The notes below the pieces were generated by a model. The model ran no database searches and was not told the origin of the DNA. It saw only the letters and a list, made by a program, of their open reading frames with translations. Below are positions 16,491 through 25,206 of a stretch of 64,000 nucleotides of DNA, one piece after another (the first letter of the stretch is position 1; every line of letters starts with the position of its first letter). Made by a program: the position numbers and the translations under genes. The DNA is from CAWGJC01 sp965276665 (GTDB lineage Bacteria; Pseudomonadota; Alphaproteobacteria; Acetobacterales; Acetobacteraceae), in NCBI GenBank assembly GCA_965276665.1, contig OZ255620.1:1488001-1552000 (forward strand). The letters are read 5' to 3'.

Positions 16491-18628
16491 GCGGGAAGCA
16501 ATCTCTGCACGATCGGGAACTCCGCCGCCACCAGGGACGGCGTCATCGGCAGGCGGATTGTCTCGCCGCGCCGCCAGAGTGGGATCTGGTCGGCAAAGTT
16601 CGCGCTGCCGATCCAGCCATCCTGGCCGCCGAACAGCACCGCGTAGGTCGCGTCGGGATCGGCCATGTCGGCCAGGAAGCGGGCTTGCGAGCCATAGGTG
16701 GCGGCATGCCGGCTGCGCAGCAGCCCATGCGCGGTCTTCATCACCGTCTCCCGCGAGCCCGACACGCCATACTCGCCGCAATCGAAACGCCGCCCCGTCA
16801 GCGGCAGCCGCGCCGCGAGGTGGCGCACGCGCATCCGGTGCATCGCGCCCCAATCTGGGAAGCGAGCGGCGTCGCGCGCGGCGGCGCGCAGCGCGCGACG
16901 GAACAGGCGTGATCGCTGCTCGGACGGGAGGGCGGCCAGATCCTCGGCCAGGAAGATGGCGAGCTCGCTCCACTCCCGACGCCGCGCGCCGCCCAGCCCG
17001 GCCGCGACATGGCGGAGCAGCGTCTCAAACAGCACGGGCGCGCGATCCTCGACGCCATAACGCCCATTCCAGCCGGCCAAGCCGGTGGGCGGGGCGAGAC
17101 CTTCCGCCGCGAGCGCCTCGACCAGCACGGCGGACAGCCGGCGCGCGGCGGGGGACGTCACATCCAGCTGCAGCGCCCGGAGCTCCTCGAGCCCCGTCCG
17201 CGGCGTGGCATCGAGCAGAGCGTGCAATCGCTCGATGCGCTCAGGCGTGACAAAAAAATACCCGACCGGGATGGCGCAATCGGCCGGCCGGTTGTTGGCG
17301 GTGGCGAGGTAGCCCGCCTCCGGGTTCACCTCCCATGGCAGCTCGGCCGCAGTGGCGAACCCGTCCCACTCGGAGGCCGGATCGGCCGGATCGAGCACCA
17401 GGCCCTTGGGGTGTGCTTCCCGCCGGCGCGGCAGCCAGACCGCCATGACCTGGCCGATATTCCCGGCCGCGTCGGCGAATTGCATGTTCTGGCCGCCGAC
17501 GCCGTACGAGGCGAGGGCGGCGCGGAAATCCTCCGGCGTGCGCGCGCGGGCGACCGCGAGGAAGGCGCCGATCTCGTCGCTCGCCTCGCGACCCGTCCAG
17601 CGCAGCGCGATCCGCTCGCCCTTGCGGGCGCGGAACAGCGGCGCGTCCGAGATCACCGGGCCGAAGCGCGATGCGCGGATTCGGATGCTCCGGCTGCCCA
17701 AGAAGCGCGTCCGCAAGCGTTCGATCCGGACCATCAGGGCGGAATCCGGCTCGCCGCGGAGGGCGATCAGATCACTGGCCGCCGCCCGCATATTGGTGCC
17801 GCCCCAGGCCATCCGCGCGCTGCGGCCGAGGCCGAAGATCGGCAGACCCGCCGGCATCAGCCCAACCGCCCGCAGCGAGGGCGCGCGCACGCCGGCGAGG
17901 ATCCAGAGATTGGGCAAGGAGAGGCTCAGATGCGGATCGGCGGCGAGCAGCGCGCCGCCGCTCGTGCTGCGATCCGCGCCGACCACCACGCAGTTGCTGC
18001 CCGAGCGCGCGAAGCCGCCGAGCAGGCCCGCGAGCAGCACGCGCTGGTCGCGCGGGCGGAAGCTCGTGATGCCGCCGGCGCCAGCGCGGAGCGCCCGCTG
18101 CCAGATCACCGGCCAGTCCGGGCGATCACGCAGGCGGATCAGGCCGAAATAACTGCCCCAGTTGATGTCGGCCCCGGCGGCGCGGCCGATCGCCAGCAGG
18201 TCTTGCACCGTCCAGGCTTCCCGCCGCAAGCCAAGCAGACGGGCTTCCGGCGGAGCGGGAGCATGGGCTTGATAATGATTGAGCCCATCGGCGAAGCGCT
18301 GCAGCCAGTCCCGCGTGGCGGATGGCAGGGAGGGCTCGATGAGCGATGCGGTGTGCCCGAATCCGATAATGCGGAGGGTTTGATCGATGCGCCCCGCGAA
18401 CGGGCCGGCAATCTCCGACAACCGTCCGTAGGCGATCCGTTTGCCGAGTGCCAGCAGCCCTTCGCGAAGATGCGCATGCACAAGGCCGAGGGCGAAGGCG
18501 AGATCACCGTCGGTCTCCGCCTCGAGATGCGGCACCGCCTTGTCGTTCCAGCGGATTGTGACCGGGTGCGCGAGCGGCAGGCCATGTTGCGGCATGACCG
18601 CAAGCCGCTCCGTCAAGCTCGATCCCAT
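16487..18628 (-). CDS. Penicillin acylase-family Ntn hydrolase
   Basis: 713-residue amide hydrolase of the penicillin G acylase / acyl-homoserine lactone acylase family. The alpha part starts VTIRWNDKAVPHLEAETDGD; the self-cleavage site lies before Ser211 in ARSGSNCVVVGADRS, followed by LLAADPHLSLSLPN. Later motifs QNMQFADAAGNIG and LATANNRPAD hold the usual substrate-site asparagines. No signal peptide is visible, which is unusual because most relatives are periplasmic. First gene of the run, overlapping GH3 by 4 bp (ATGA). It would hydrolyse an acyl-amino acid, N-acyl amine or lactam; which one is unknown. A hairpin at 18699-18719 separates it from the RTX-like gene upstream. Confidence 0.9.
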   Translation of the reverse strand: MGSSLTERLAVMPQHGLPLAHPVTIRWNDKAVPHLEAETDGDLAFALGLVHAHLREGLLALGKRIAYGRLSEIAGPFAGRIDQTLRIIGFGHTASLIEPSLPSATRDWLQRFADGLNHYQAHAPAPPEARLLGLRREAWTVQDLLAIGRAAGADINWGSYFGLIRLRDRPDWPVIWQRALRAGAGGITSFRPRDQRVLLAGLLGGFARSGSNCVVVGADRSTSGGALLAADPHLSLSLPNLWILAGVRAPSLRAVGLMPAGLPIFGLGRSARMAWGGTNMRAAASDLIALRGEPDSALMVRIERLRTRFLGSRSIRIRASRFGPVISDAPLFRARKGERIALRWTGREASDEIGAFLAVARARTPEDFRAALASYGVGGQNMQFADAAGNIGQVMAVWLPRRREAHPKGLVLDPADPASEWDGFATAAELPWEVNPEAGYLATANNRPADCAIPVGYFFVTPERIERLHALLDATPRTGLEELRALQLDVTSPAARRLSAVLVEALAAEGLAPPTGLAGWNGRYGVEDRAPVLFETLLRHVAAGLGGARRREWSELAIFLAEDLAALPSEQRSRLFRRALRAAARDAARFPDWGAMHRMRVRHLAARLPLTGRRFDCGEYGVSGSRETVMKTAHGLLRSRHAATYGSQARFLADMADPDATYAVLFGGQDGWIGSANFADQIPLWRRGETIRLPMTPSLVAAEFPIVQRLLPA

Positions 18629-18698
18629 GCCGAAATCCGCGCCGTTCGGGCTTCAAGCGCGCGGGGCCAAGGTCGAGTTCCTAGACGGGCTCCAGGTC

Positions 18699-18719
18699 CC
18701 CGGGGGCAATGCCCCCGGG
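18699..18719. terminator. GC-rich hairpin after RTX-like gene
   Basis: CCCGGGGGC-AAT-GCCCCCGGG forms a 9-bp perfect stem 17 bases after the stop of the RTX-like gene. No T-run follows on the minus strand, so termination strength is uncertain; it could also be a dispersed hairpin repeat. Confidence 0.5.
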
Positions 18720-18735
18720 AGAGGCGGAAGCCTTT

Positions 18736-19941
18736 TTAGGCGAAGTTGCCGGTGTTCAGATTGGTGATGCCCGCGAAGGTGACCTTCGTGCCGTCGGTCA
18801 GCGTCAGCGTCTCCGAGCCGCCGGAAACGGTGGCCGTCGACAACGCCGCCGCAGCGGCACCCGGGCCATACCCCGCCAGCGCCACCTTGTCGCCCTGGCT
18901 CGCGCTGAAATCGCCGATGACATCCGACCCGCCGGCCGCGCCGTTGCCGAACAGGAAGAGATCCGCGCCGGCGCCCCCGAACTCCGTCAGATTGCCGTGG
19001 CCGGCCACGATCGTATCGTTGCCCGAGCCCGCACTCACCAGATCGGTGCCCGCGCCCGCATACCAGAGATTGTTTCCGGCCGCCCCGATGCCGACCAGCG
19101 TCTCGTTGCCGACGCCCGCCACCATGACATTGTTGGCCGCGCCGCCGGCATAGAGCGTGTCTCCGTTGCCGCCGCCGTAGATCGTCGAGGCGCCGCCCTG
19201 GCCGACAATCACGTTGCCGCCGCCCGCGCCGCCGACGAACAGGCCGCCGCCCGCGCCGCCATACATCGTGTCGGCCGAACCGGTTCCGCCATAGACGGTG
19301 CTGGCCGCGCCGCCGTTGACGAAGGTGAGCTTGGTCGGGCCGCCGAACACCAGGTCGCTGTTCGCGCCGGTGGCATAGACCGTCTCGCTGCCGCCGAGGC
19401 CATAGACCGTGTCGGCGCCGCTCGAGAGCACGAGCGCGTTGCCGGACTGCACGACGACGGCGTTGGCGCCGTTGCCGGGCGAGATGGTCGCGTTCCCGGC
19501 GGAATAGACGGTATTGGTGCCGCTGTTCAGATAGGCGGCGTTCGAGGTGCCACCCTGGAAGTCGATGACGTTGCCGCCACCGCCGGCCACGACAGTGGTG
19601 CTGCCGGACGCGCCGCTGAAATAGGTGAGGGCGCCGGTGCCGGAGATGATCGTGAGCGCCGGATTCCCGCCGCCGGTGATCGTGTTGGTCGTGTTGTTCT
19701 CGACCACCACGGCCTGGGTCTGCGCCGACAGCACGAACGAGCCGGGATCGATGAACGCGGCCGACCCGGTCACCGAGGTGTTCACATTATTGCCGGAGAA
19801 GCTCTGGACGCTCGAGGGTGGCAGCGAGCTGATATACTGCGATACCGACCCTGCAAACTGGGAGAATGCGGCGGAATTGCTGGTCGAGCCCAGCGAGATG
19901 GTGACCACCCCCTGCGGACTTAGAACGGTTTGTGACGCCAT
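18736..19941 (-). CDS. RTX-like glycine-rich protein, probable type I secretion substrate
   Basis: 401 residues, very rich in Gly, Ala, Ser, Thr and Asn. Residues from about 150 form irregular nonapeptide-like turns (YGLGGSETVYATGANSD, GSGNDTIV, GAGADLFLF) that resemble a degenerate RTX beta-roll. The C-terminus SDVIGDFSASQGDKVALAG resembles the end domain of type I secreted proteases and adhesins. There is no Sec signal peptide. GGAGGG lies eight bases before the ATG. No ABC exporter lies in the window. Together with the beta-roll gene ending at 6488 it flanks the acylase/GH3 operon and shares its upstream motif. Extracellular matrix or adhesin role inferred. Confidence 0.75.
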   Translation of the reverse strand: MASQTVLSPQGVVTISLGSTSNSAAFSQFAGSVSQYISSLPPSSVQSFSGNNVNTSVTGSAAFIDPGSFVLSAQTQAVVVENNTTNTITGGGNPALTIISGTGALTYFSGASGSTTVVAGGGGNVIDFQGGTSNAAYLNSGTNTVYSAGNATISPGNGANAVVVQSGNALVLSSGADTVYGLGGSETVYATGANSDLVFGGPTKLTFVNGGAASTVYGGTGSADTMYGGAGGGLFVGGAGGGNVIVGQGGASTIYGGGNGDTLYAGGAANNVMVAGVGNETLVGIGAAGNNLWYAGAGTDLVSAGSGNDTIVAGHGNLTEFGGAGADLFLFGNGAAGGSDVIGDFSASQGDKVALAGYGPGAAAAALSTATVSGGSETLTLTDGTKVTFAGITNLNTGNFA

Positions 19942-20248
19942 CTACTGATCCCTCCGGCTTGCCGGCTGAACCGGCGACGACTCTGCGCAAGCGGCGCTGT
20001 GTGCTCCGAGCAGATTGTAACTAACGTTGTGTCAAAACCAACCTCACGAACGTGCGATAAATCGTTTAAAGATCGTTAAGATTCCAAAATTTTCTGGCTT
20101 CATGCGGCGGCTTATGCCGCCCTGGCGGGTGACGCTGACAAAGCTTCACGGAACGGGCATTATCCTGACGTAGTTGGTGCCATGACGTCCTGCCGACATT
20201 CCGTCGGCGCGCCCGCAGATGCGGGTGATCGTGCCTCGAGGAGTTCCC
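19942..20248. other. Intergenic region between RTX-like gene and ppa
   Basis: This 307-bp stretch holds no gene. It contains the ACGTTGTGTCAAA motif at 20024-20036, an AT-rich segment at 20046-20100 (likely divergent promoters), and a small GGCGGC-TTAT-GCCGCC hairpin at 20106-20121. Confidence 0.6.
20024..20036 (-). promoter_or_regulatory. Shared upstream motif, copy B (before RTX-like gene)
   Basis: ACGTTGTGTCAAA on the plus strand, 83 bp before the RTX-like gene start; on the coding strand it gives TTTTGACACAACGT with a consensus TTGACA. It matches copy A at 9518-9530 in 11 of 13 positions. Confidence 0.4.
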
Positions 20249-20815
20249 ATGCGCCTGGATGCCATCCCGATCGGCAACAACCCGCCCGATGACGTCAACG
20301 TGGTGGTCGAAGTGCCCATCGGCGGCGAGCCGATCAAATACGAGATGAACAAGGAAGCCGGGACCCTGTTCGTGGACCGGTTCCTGCACACGCCGATGCG
20401 GTACCCCGGAAATTACGGCTTCGTGCCGCATACCCTGTCGGAGGATGGCGACCCTCTCGATGTGCTGGTGGCGAACACAAGGCCGATCGTGCCCGGCGCC
20501 GTCATCAATGTCCGGCCGGTCGGCGTCCTCAAGATGGAGGATGATGGCGGCGTCGATGAGAAGGTGCTCGCGGTGCCATCGGCCAAGCTCACCAAGCGCT
20601 ATGTCTCGGTCCGCAACTATGGCGACCTGCCGGCCATCACCATCGAGCAGATCCAGCACTTCTTCGAGCACTACAAGGATCTGGAACCCGGCAAATGGGT
20701 GAAGGTGATGGGCTGGGGCGATGCCGACGAGGCGCGCCGCTTCATCTCCGAGGCGATCGACCGCGCCGCCCGGAGCGTGCCAGCCGGCGCGCGGCTCGCG
20801 CATATCGCCGGATAA
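20249..20815 (+). CDS. ppa: Inorganic pyrophosphatase, family I (soluble)
   Basis: 188-residue cytoplasmic Mg-dependent enzyme splitting pyrophosphate to phosphate. It has PIKYEMNKEAGTLFVDRF, the signature EDGDPLDVLV with the metal-binding aspartates, RPVGVLKMEDDGG and FFEHYKDLEPGKWVKV, all in the family order. The ATG at 20249 is chosen over the one at 20219 because GAGGAG lies five bases before it. Length is normal (about 175-190). Monocistronic; a palindromic repeat follows. The genome also has a membrane H+-pyrophosphatase 6 kb away. Confidence 0.97.
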   Translation: MRLDAIPIGNNPPDDVNVVVEVPIGGEPIKYEMNKEAGTLFVDRFLHTPMRYPGNYGFVPHTLSEDGDPLDVLVANTRPIVPGAVINVRPVGVLKMEDDGGVDEKVLAVPSAKLTKRYVSVRNYGDLPAITIEQIQHFFEHYKDLEPGKWVKVMGWGDADEARRFISEAIDRAARSVPAGARLAHIAG

Positions 20816-20867
20816 TCGGTCCGCTCATCGGGCCCGCAGCATCGAGGCCGGTTTCCGGAATGGCGCC

Positions 20868-21013
20868 AGAGTCTGTTTGGAAACCCGCTCTGGCAGCCGT
20901 CTGACGCGCTTTTCCTGTGCGCCGAGGCTAAAGGCTAAAAGGCCGCCGCTCCGCGCCGAGGCTCGGAAAATCACGCCAGTCGACTCACCAGGCCAATTTT
21001 CCGAACAGGCTCT
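20868..21013. repeat. 146-bp imperfect palindromic repeat
   Basis: The left end reads AGAGTCTGTTTGGAAA and the right end, on the complementary strand, reads AGAGCCTGTTCGGAAAA; further inward both arms share CTGG, a CTG.CG.G segment and TTTTCC. The centre holds CGCCGAGG copies in opposite orientation. Such palindromes resemble small non-autonomous repeats; no transposase is present. It fills most of the gap between ppa and the EcsC gene. Confidence 0.6.
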
Positions 21014-21028
21014 CAGGCCAGGGCAGCC

Positions 21029-21895
21029 TTAGGCGAGGGCCGCCTCCGCCAGCGCCGCCGCGGCGCGCACCCGGGTTGCCCCATAGGCGCGCTCCAGCCG
21101 GCGGAGGGTGAAGTGAGCGCGGGCGAGGTCGCGGAAATGCGACAGGAAGGCGGCGTTGATCGCGGCGCCGCACATCGCACCGACAACCGGTACCGCCTGC
21201 ACCGCAAGCTTGTCGGACAGCACCACGCCGTACCGCGCGCCGGCCTGCGAGAGCAGGGCCACCACCGGCCGCCCCTGGAGCAGCAGGCGGGCCGAGAAAT
21301 AGGATAGGTCGGAATCGGTCCCGTCCTCGCCGAGCCGGGCGTCCGGACTCAGCAGGAAGACCTCGAGGCAGGCGCGCCGCGCATCCTCGTCGCGCAGATC
21401 TTCCCCCTCCTCATGCGCGATGCGGGCGATGTCGCGCATGATCGCGAGGGTGGTGAAGCCGGCATCCGGCAGCATGCCGGCCACCCCGTAGAAGCCGCCG
21501 ACCGCACCTGAGAGCGTGACCGCCGCCCGCGTCATCCCTTGCGTCACCCGGGAGGGCGGTCCGTATTCGGCAGTTTCCCGCACGCCCATCACCGCGACGT
21601 CGAAGGCGCGGGCCAGCGCCGCCTCACCGATACCACGCAGCTTGGTCGCGAGTCCGGCGCGGTTCGAACCGCCACGTCCCACCGCGCGACTGACGAACCG
21701 TGTCGCCAACCCCCCGGCCGAGCCGAGGGCAAGCCCGAGCACGTCCGCCACCCGCACGAGCAGCCCGCGTCCGCGGCGCAGGCTGCGCAGGGCGGCGACA
21801 AGCTCTTCCTGCACGGGGGATGGCAGCCGGTCCGGCACCGCCGGAACGGTCGCGCCGAGCGTCTGCGGGACCATCTGCCCGAATCCCTGCTCCAT
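21029..21895 (-). CDS. EcsC-family protein
   Basis: 288 residues. The EcsC-domain core is visible as LPDAGFTTLAIMRDIARIAHEEGEDL followed by RRACLEVFLL and later VPVVGAMCGAAINAAFLSHF. A hydrophobic glycine-rich stretch (VTLSGAVGGFYGVAGML) may contact the membrane. Bacillus EcsC is encoded beside an ABC transporter; here no transporter is adjacent and the role is unknown. The ATG at 21893-21895 has AAAGGAG eight bases upstream and is preferred to the upstream one at 21928. Confidence 0.85.
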   Translation of the reverse strand: MEQGFGQMVPQTLGATVPAVPDRLPSPVQEELVAALRSLRRGRGLLVRVADVLGLALGSAGGLATRFVSRAVGRGGSNRAGLATKLRGIGEAALARAFDVAVMGVRETAEYGPPSRVTQGMTRAAVTLSGAVGGFYGVAGMLPDAGFTTLAIMRDIARIAHEEGEDLRDEDARRACLEVFLLSPDARLGEDGTDSDLSYFSARLLLQGRPVVALLSQAGARYGVVLSDKLAVQAVPVVGAMCGAAINAAFLSHFRDLARAHFTLRRLERAYGATRVRAAAALAEAALA

Positions 21896-21955
21896 GTGCC
21901 GCACTCCTTTCGCCCTTTCGGGCAGCAACGCGGCAGGGCGCCCCAGGTCGCGTGC

Positions 21956-23273
21956 CTATCGCGCGATCCGCCAGATCGTGCCGTTGCCGTCTTCGGTGAC
22001 GAGCAGCGATCCGTCCCGCGCCATCGCGACATCGACCGGGCGCCCCCAGACCGCGCCGTCGCTGGCGACGAAGCCGGTCAGGAAATCCTCGACCTCGCCG
22101 GTGGGCTGGCCATCGCGCATGCGGAGGCGGACGATCTTGTAGCCGGTGCGGTGGCTCCGGTTCCAGCTCCCGTGCAACGCCACGAAGGCATCGCCGCGAT
22201 ACGCCGGCGGGAACAGCGTGCCGTCATAGAAAGCAATGCCGAGCGGCGCGGAATGCGGGGCGATCAACACGTCCGGCACGCTGATCCGGGCGGCGAGCGG
22301 GCTGCCGGCGCCATCGAGCCGGGGATCGGGATGATCGCCGATATAGAACCACGGCCAGCCATAGAAGGCCCCCGCAGTCACCCGCGTCGCGTAATCCGGC
22401 GGCAGATTGTCCCCCAACCCATCCCGCTCGTTGACCGCGCACCAGAGCGCGCCACCCGCCGGTTGAATGGTCAGGCCGGCGCAGTTGCGCAGCCCGGTGG
22501 CGACGACCTGCCCCCCGCTTCCGTCCGGCGCAAAGGCGAGCACATCCGCCCGCCCGGCTTCCGCCCCCCAAGGCGGCCCCGAGCCCGTGCGCCTGCTCCC
22601 AGGCGGTCCAGCCACTGGGCGGGTCGGTCAGATGGGCCAGGTTGGAGGAGGAGCCGACCGAGACGAAGAGCTTCGACCCGTCGGGCGAGACGGCGAGGTC
22701 GCGTGTCCAATGGCCGCCGGTGGGAAGGCGCGGCACGATCGTCTCCGCCGGGCCGCTCGCGGCGGGGGCGCCCGGCATCCAGGGGAAACGGATCACCCGC
22801 CCGGTCTCCCCGACATAGACGAAGCGGGGGTTCGGTCCCGGCGGATAGAAGGCGAGCCCGAATGGCTGATCGAGGCCGCTCGCGAAGATGGCGGCTGTCC
22901 CGGCGCTGCCATCGGGACGTGGTCGATAGGTGCGGATACGTCCGGCGCCGCTCTCAGCGACGAAGACCGTGCCGTCCGGCGCGGTGCGGATCACTCGCGG
23001 CTCGTCGAGGCCGGCGGCCCAGAGCGAGACCGTGAAACCCGGGGGCACGCGCGGCAGGGCGCCGGCCGGCCGGGTGGCGATGCCGGGGGCATTGCTGCTC
23101 GAGCCGGTCGCATAGGGGGCGGGCAGATCGTCCGGCCGGATCAGCCGGGTCACGCCTGGCGCATCCGCGTGCCAGTCCGCAAAGGCGGCCGCCCCGGTGA
23201 GCACAGCCTGGGCGGCCGCCGGCAGCGGCGCGGCGAGCAGCGGCAGGAGGAGAATTCGCAAGATCCGACGCAT
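21956..23273 (-). pseudogene. PQQ-type sorbosone/glucose dehydrogenase, single-base frameshift
   Basis: Periplasmic beta-propeller dehydrogenase of the L-sorbosone dehydrogenase group. The N-terminus is a signal peptide (MRRILRILLLPLLAAPLPAAAQA) behind GGAGGA. Blades include FAESGAG-like VFVAESGAGRIR, LAVSPDGSKLFVSVGSSSN and, after the lesion, VVATGLRNCAGLTIQP, FYGWPWFYIG, SAPLGIAFY and ALHGSWNRS. The first frame runs from 23273 into a run of six C at 22564-22569; one base fewer there would join GLGAAL to AEAGRADVLAF and continue to the stop at 21956. Either a true disruption or a homopolymer error. Intact, it would be about 438 residues. Confidence 0.82.
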
Positions 23274-23297
23274 GCCGTCCTCCCCGAGTGCCGGCGT

Positions 23298-24224
23298 CTA
23301 GCCTTGCGGCCGCACGCCCAGAATATGCGCGATCGCGAAGGTGAGATCGGGCCGGTTCAACGTGTAGAAATGAAACTCGTCGATCCCGTTCGCACGCAGC
23401 AGCCGGACCTGTTCGGCCGCCACCACCGCGGCGACCAGGCGGCGCAGCTCGGGGTCGTCCGCGGTGCCCTCGAACATGGCGCCGAGCCAGGCGGGCACGC
23501 TCGCCCCGCAGATCGCGCTGAATTTCTGTGCCTGCGCGAAATTCGTCACCGGCATGATTCCGGGCACGATCGGCGCGGTGATCCCGGCGGCGAGGCAGCG
23601 GTCGAGGAAGCGGAGGAACACCTCCCCCTCGAAGAAATAATTGGTGATCGCGCGGGTGGCGCCGGCATCGAGCTTGCGGCGGAGATTGTCGACATCGGAT
23701 TGCGGATCGAGCGCGGTCGGATGGGTCTCCGGATAGGCGGCGACCGAGATCTCGAAATCCGCGACGCGGCGCAGCCCGGCGACCAGATCGGTGGCGTATT
23801 CGTAGCCGCCGGGATGCGGCGCATAGGTGCTCCCCGCCGGCGGGTCCCCGCGCAATGCGACGATATGGCGCACGCCGGCCGCCCAGTAGCGGCGTGCCAC
23901 CTCATCCACCTCGTCCCGCGTCGCGCCGACGCAGGTCAGATGGGCGGCCGGGATCAGCGAGGTGTCGCGCGCGATGCGCTCGACCGTCGCGTGGGTGCGG
24001 GTTTGCGTGCTGCCGCCGGCGCCGTAGGTCACCGAGACGAAGCGCGGGCGGAGCGGCTCGAGCCGGTGGATGCAGGCCCAGAGCTGCGCCTCCAGCGCCT
24101 CGGTCCGGGGCGGCATGAACTCGAAGGAAAGCGCCGGGGGAGCGAGGTCGAATCGCGGGGCCGGCAGCGCGCTGAAGCGCGGCTCGGCGCCCCAGCGCTC
24201 GAGTGTCCTTGGGGCCTCGTTCAT
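23298..24224 (-). CDS. metF: Methylenetetrahydrofolate reductase
   Basis: 308-residue flavoprotein that reduces 5,10-methylene-THF to 5-methyl-THF for methionine synthesis; cytoplasmic TIM barrel. SFEFMPPRTEA holds the catalytic glutamate and substrate site, FVSVTYGAGGSTQTRT and HLTCVGATRDEV, IVALRGDPP and NYFFEGEVFLRFLDRC follow in the expected order. The start is ATG at 24222-24224 (MNEAPRT); the AGG six bases upstream is weak. Upstream open sequence on the same strand is antisense to mlaA and is not part of the gene. Divergent from mlaA with 153 bp between; I saw no known methionine riboswitch there. Confidence 0.95.
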   Translation of the reverse strand: MNEAPRTLERWGAEPRFSALPAPRFDLAPPALSFEFMPPRTEALEAQLWACIHRLEPLRPRFVSVTYGAGGSTQTRTHATVERIARDTSLIPAAHLTCVGATRDEVDEVARRYWAAGVRHIVALRGDPPAGSTYAPHPGGYEYATDLVAGLRRVADFEISVAAYPETHPTALDPQSDVDNLRRKLDAGATRAITNYFFEGEVFLRFLDRCLAAGITAPIVPGIMPVTNFAQAQKFSAICGASVPAWLGAMFEGTADDPELRRLVAAVVAAEQVRLLRANGIDEFHFYTLNRPDLTFAIAHILGVRPQG

Positions 24225-24377
24225 CGCCGACCTGCTTCCGGCGGCATAACGCCCGTTGCACGGATGGCCGAAGATGATGCACAAGCGGCAACCTTCCCGG
24301 TTCCGGTTCGGAACGGGCCCTGCAACGCCGCGCCAGGCGGCCGCATCGCGCGGCCGTCGGACCGACCGAGGATAACG

Positions 24378-25184
24378 ATGCGTTCTGCCATCCGACCTCA
24401 CCTTCTTCCGGCGACCCGGCTGTTCCTGGCCGCTTCTACGCTTGCACTGGGCGGTCTCTCGCTCGCCGGCTGCGCCGCCCGGCCGCCCGCGAGCGACCCG
24501 GAGGCGGTGGCGGAATACCGCCAGAACAACGACCCGCTGGAGCCAACCAACCGCGTCTTCTACGCCGTCAATAATGGTGTGGACACCGTGATCCTGCGAC
24601 CTCTCGCGGTCGCCTATCGCTACGCGGTGCCGCAGGTGATCCGCAACCCCATCCACAACGTGCTCGTCAACATGGCGAGCCCGGTGACTTTCGCCGACGA
24701 CGTGACGCAAGGAAAGCCGCGCCGCGCGGGCGACACCTTCATGCGCTTCGTGATCAACACGACGGTGGGCGTCGGCGGCGCGTTCGACGTGGCGCGCGGC
24801 TGGGGATATCCGGCCCATGAGACCGATTTCGGCGTGACCCTGGCGCTCTGGGGCCTGCCGGAGGGCCCCTTCCTGTTCCTGCCCGTGCTCGGCCCGAGCA
24901 ACCCGCGCGACGCGCTCGGCTTCGGCGTCGATACCGTGATCGATCCGTTCTTCTGGCCGCCGAACGGCGGCGGGTTCAACACGCTCCGCATCACGCGCAC
25001 CGCCGTCTCCGCCGTCGATTCGCGGGAGCGCGTGCTCGACGACACCGACCAGATCCAGAAAACGGCGCTCGATCCCTATGCGACCTATCGCAGCCTCTAT
25101 CGCCAGCATCGCGCCTCCGTCATCGATGCCGCGCGCAAGGATGATCGCGCGACCGTGCCCGACTGGTTCCCGCCCGCCCAATAA
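24378..25184 (+). CDS. mlaA: VacJ/MlaA-family lipoprotein
   Basis: 268 residues. Outer-membrane lipoprotein that removes mislocalised phospholipid from the outer leaflet and passes it to the Mla pathway. The signal peptide ends in LSLAGC (lipobox; mature Cys at residue 34). NDPLEPTNRVFYAVNNGVD, INTTVGVGGAFDVARGWGYP and ETDFGVTLALWGLPEGPFLFLPVLGP are the family signatures. AGGA lies six bases before the ATG. 22 bp upstream of mlaC in an apparent operon; the MlaFED transporter is not in the window. Confidence 0.95.
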   Translation: MRSAIRPHLLPATRLFLAASTLALGGLSLAGCAARPPASDPEAVAEYRQNNDPLEPTNRVFYAVNNGVDTVILRPLAVAYRYAVPQVIRNPIHNVLVNMASPVTFADDVTQGKPRRAGDTFMRFVINTTVGVGGAFDVARGWGYPAHETDFGVTLALWGLPEGPFLFLPVLGPSNPRDALGFGVDTVIDPFFWPPNGGGFNTLRITRTAVSAVDSRERVLDDTDQIQKTALDPYATYRSLYRQHRASVIDAARKDDRATVPDWFPPAQ

Positions 25185-25206
25185 GGCCCGCCTGCCGAGG
25201 ACAATC

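Noticed and set aside
24225..24377. Possible SAM or SAH riboswitch in front of metF
   Set aside because: I compared the metF leader with the conserved cores of SAM-II and SAH riboswitches and did not find them; only unrelated GC-rich dyads are present.
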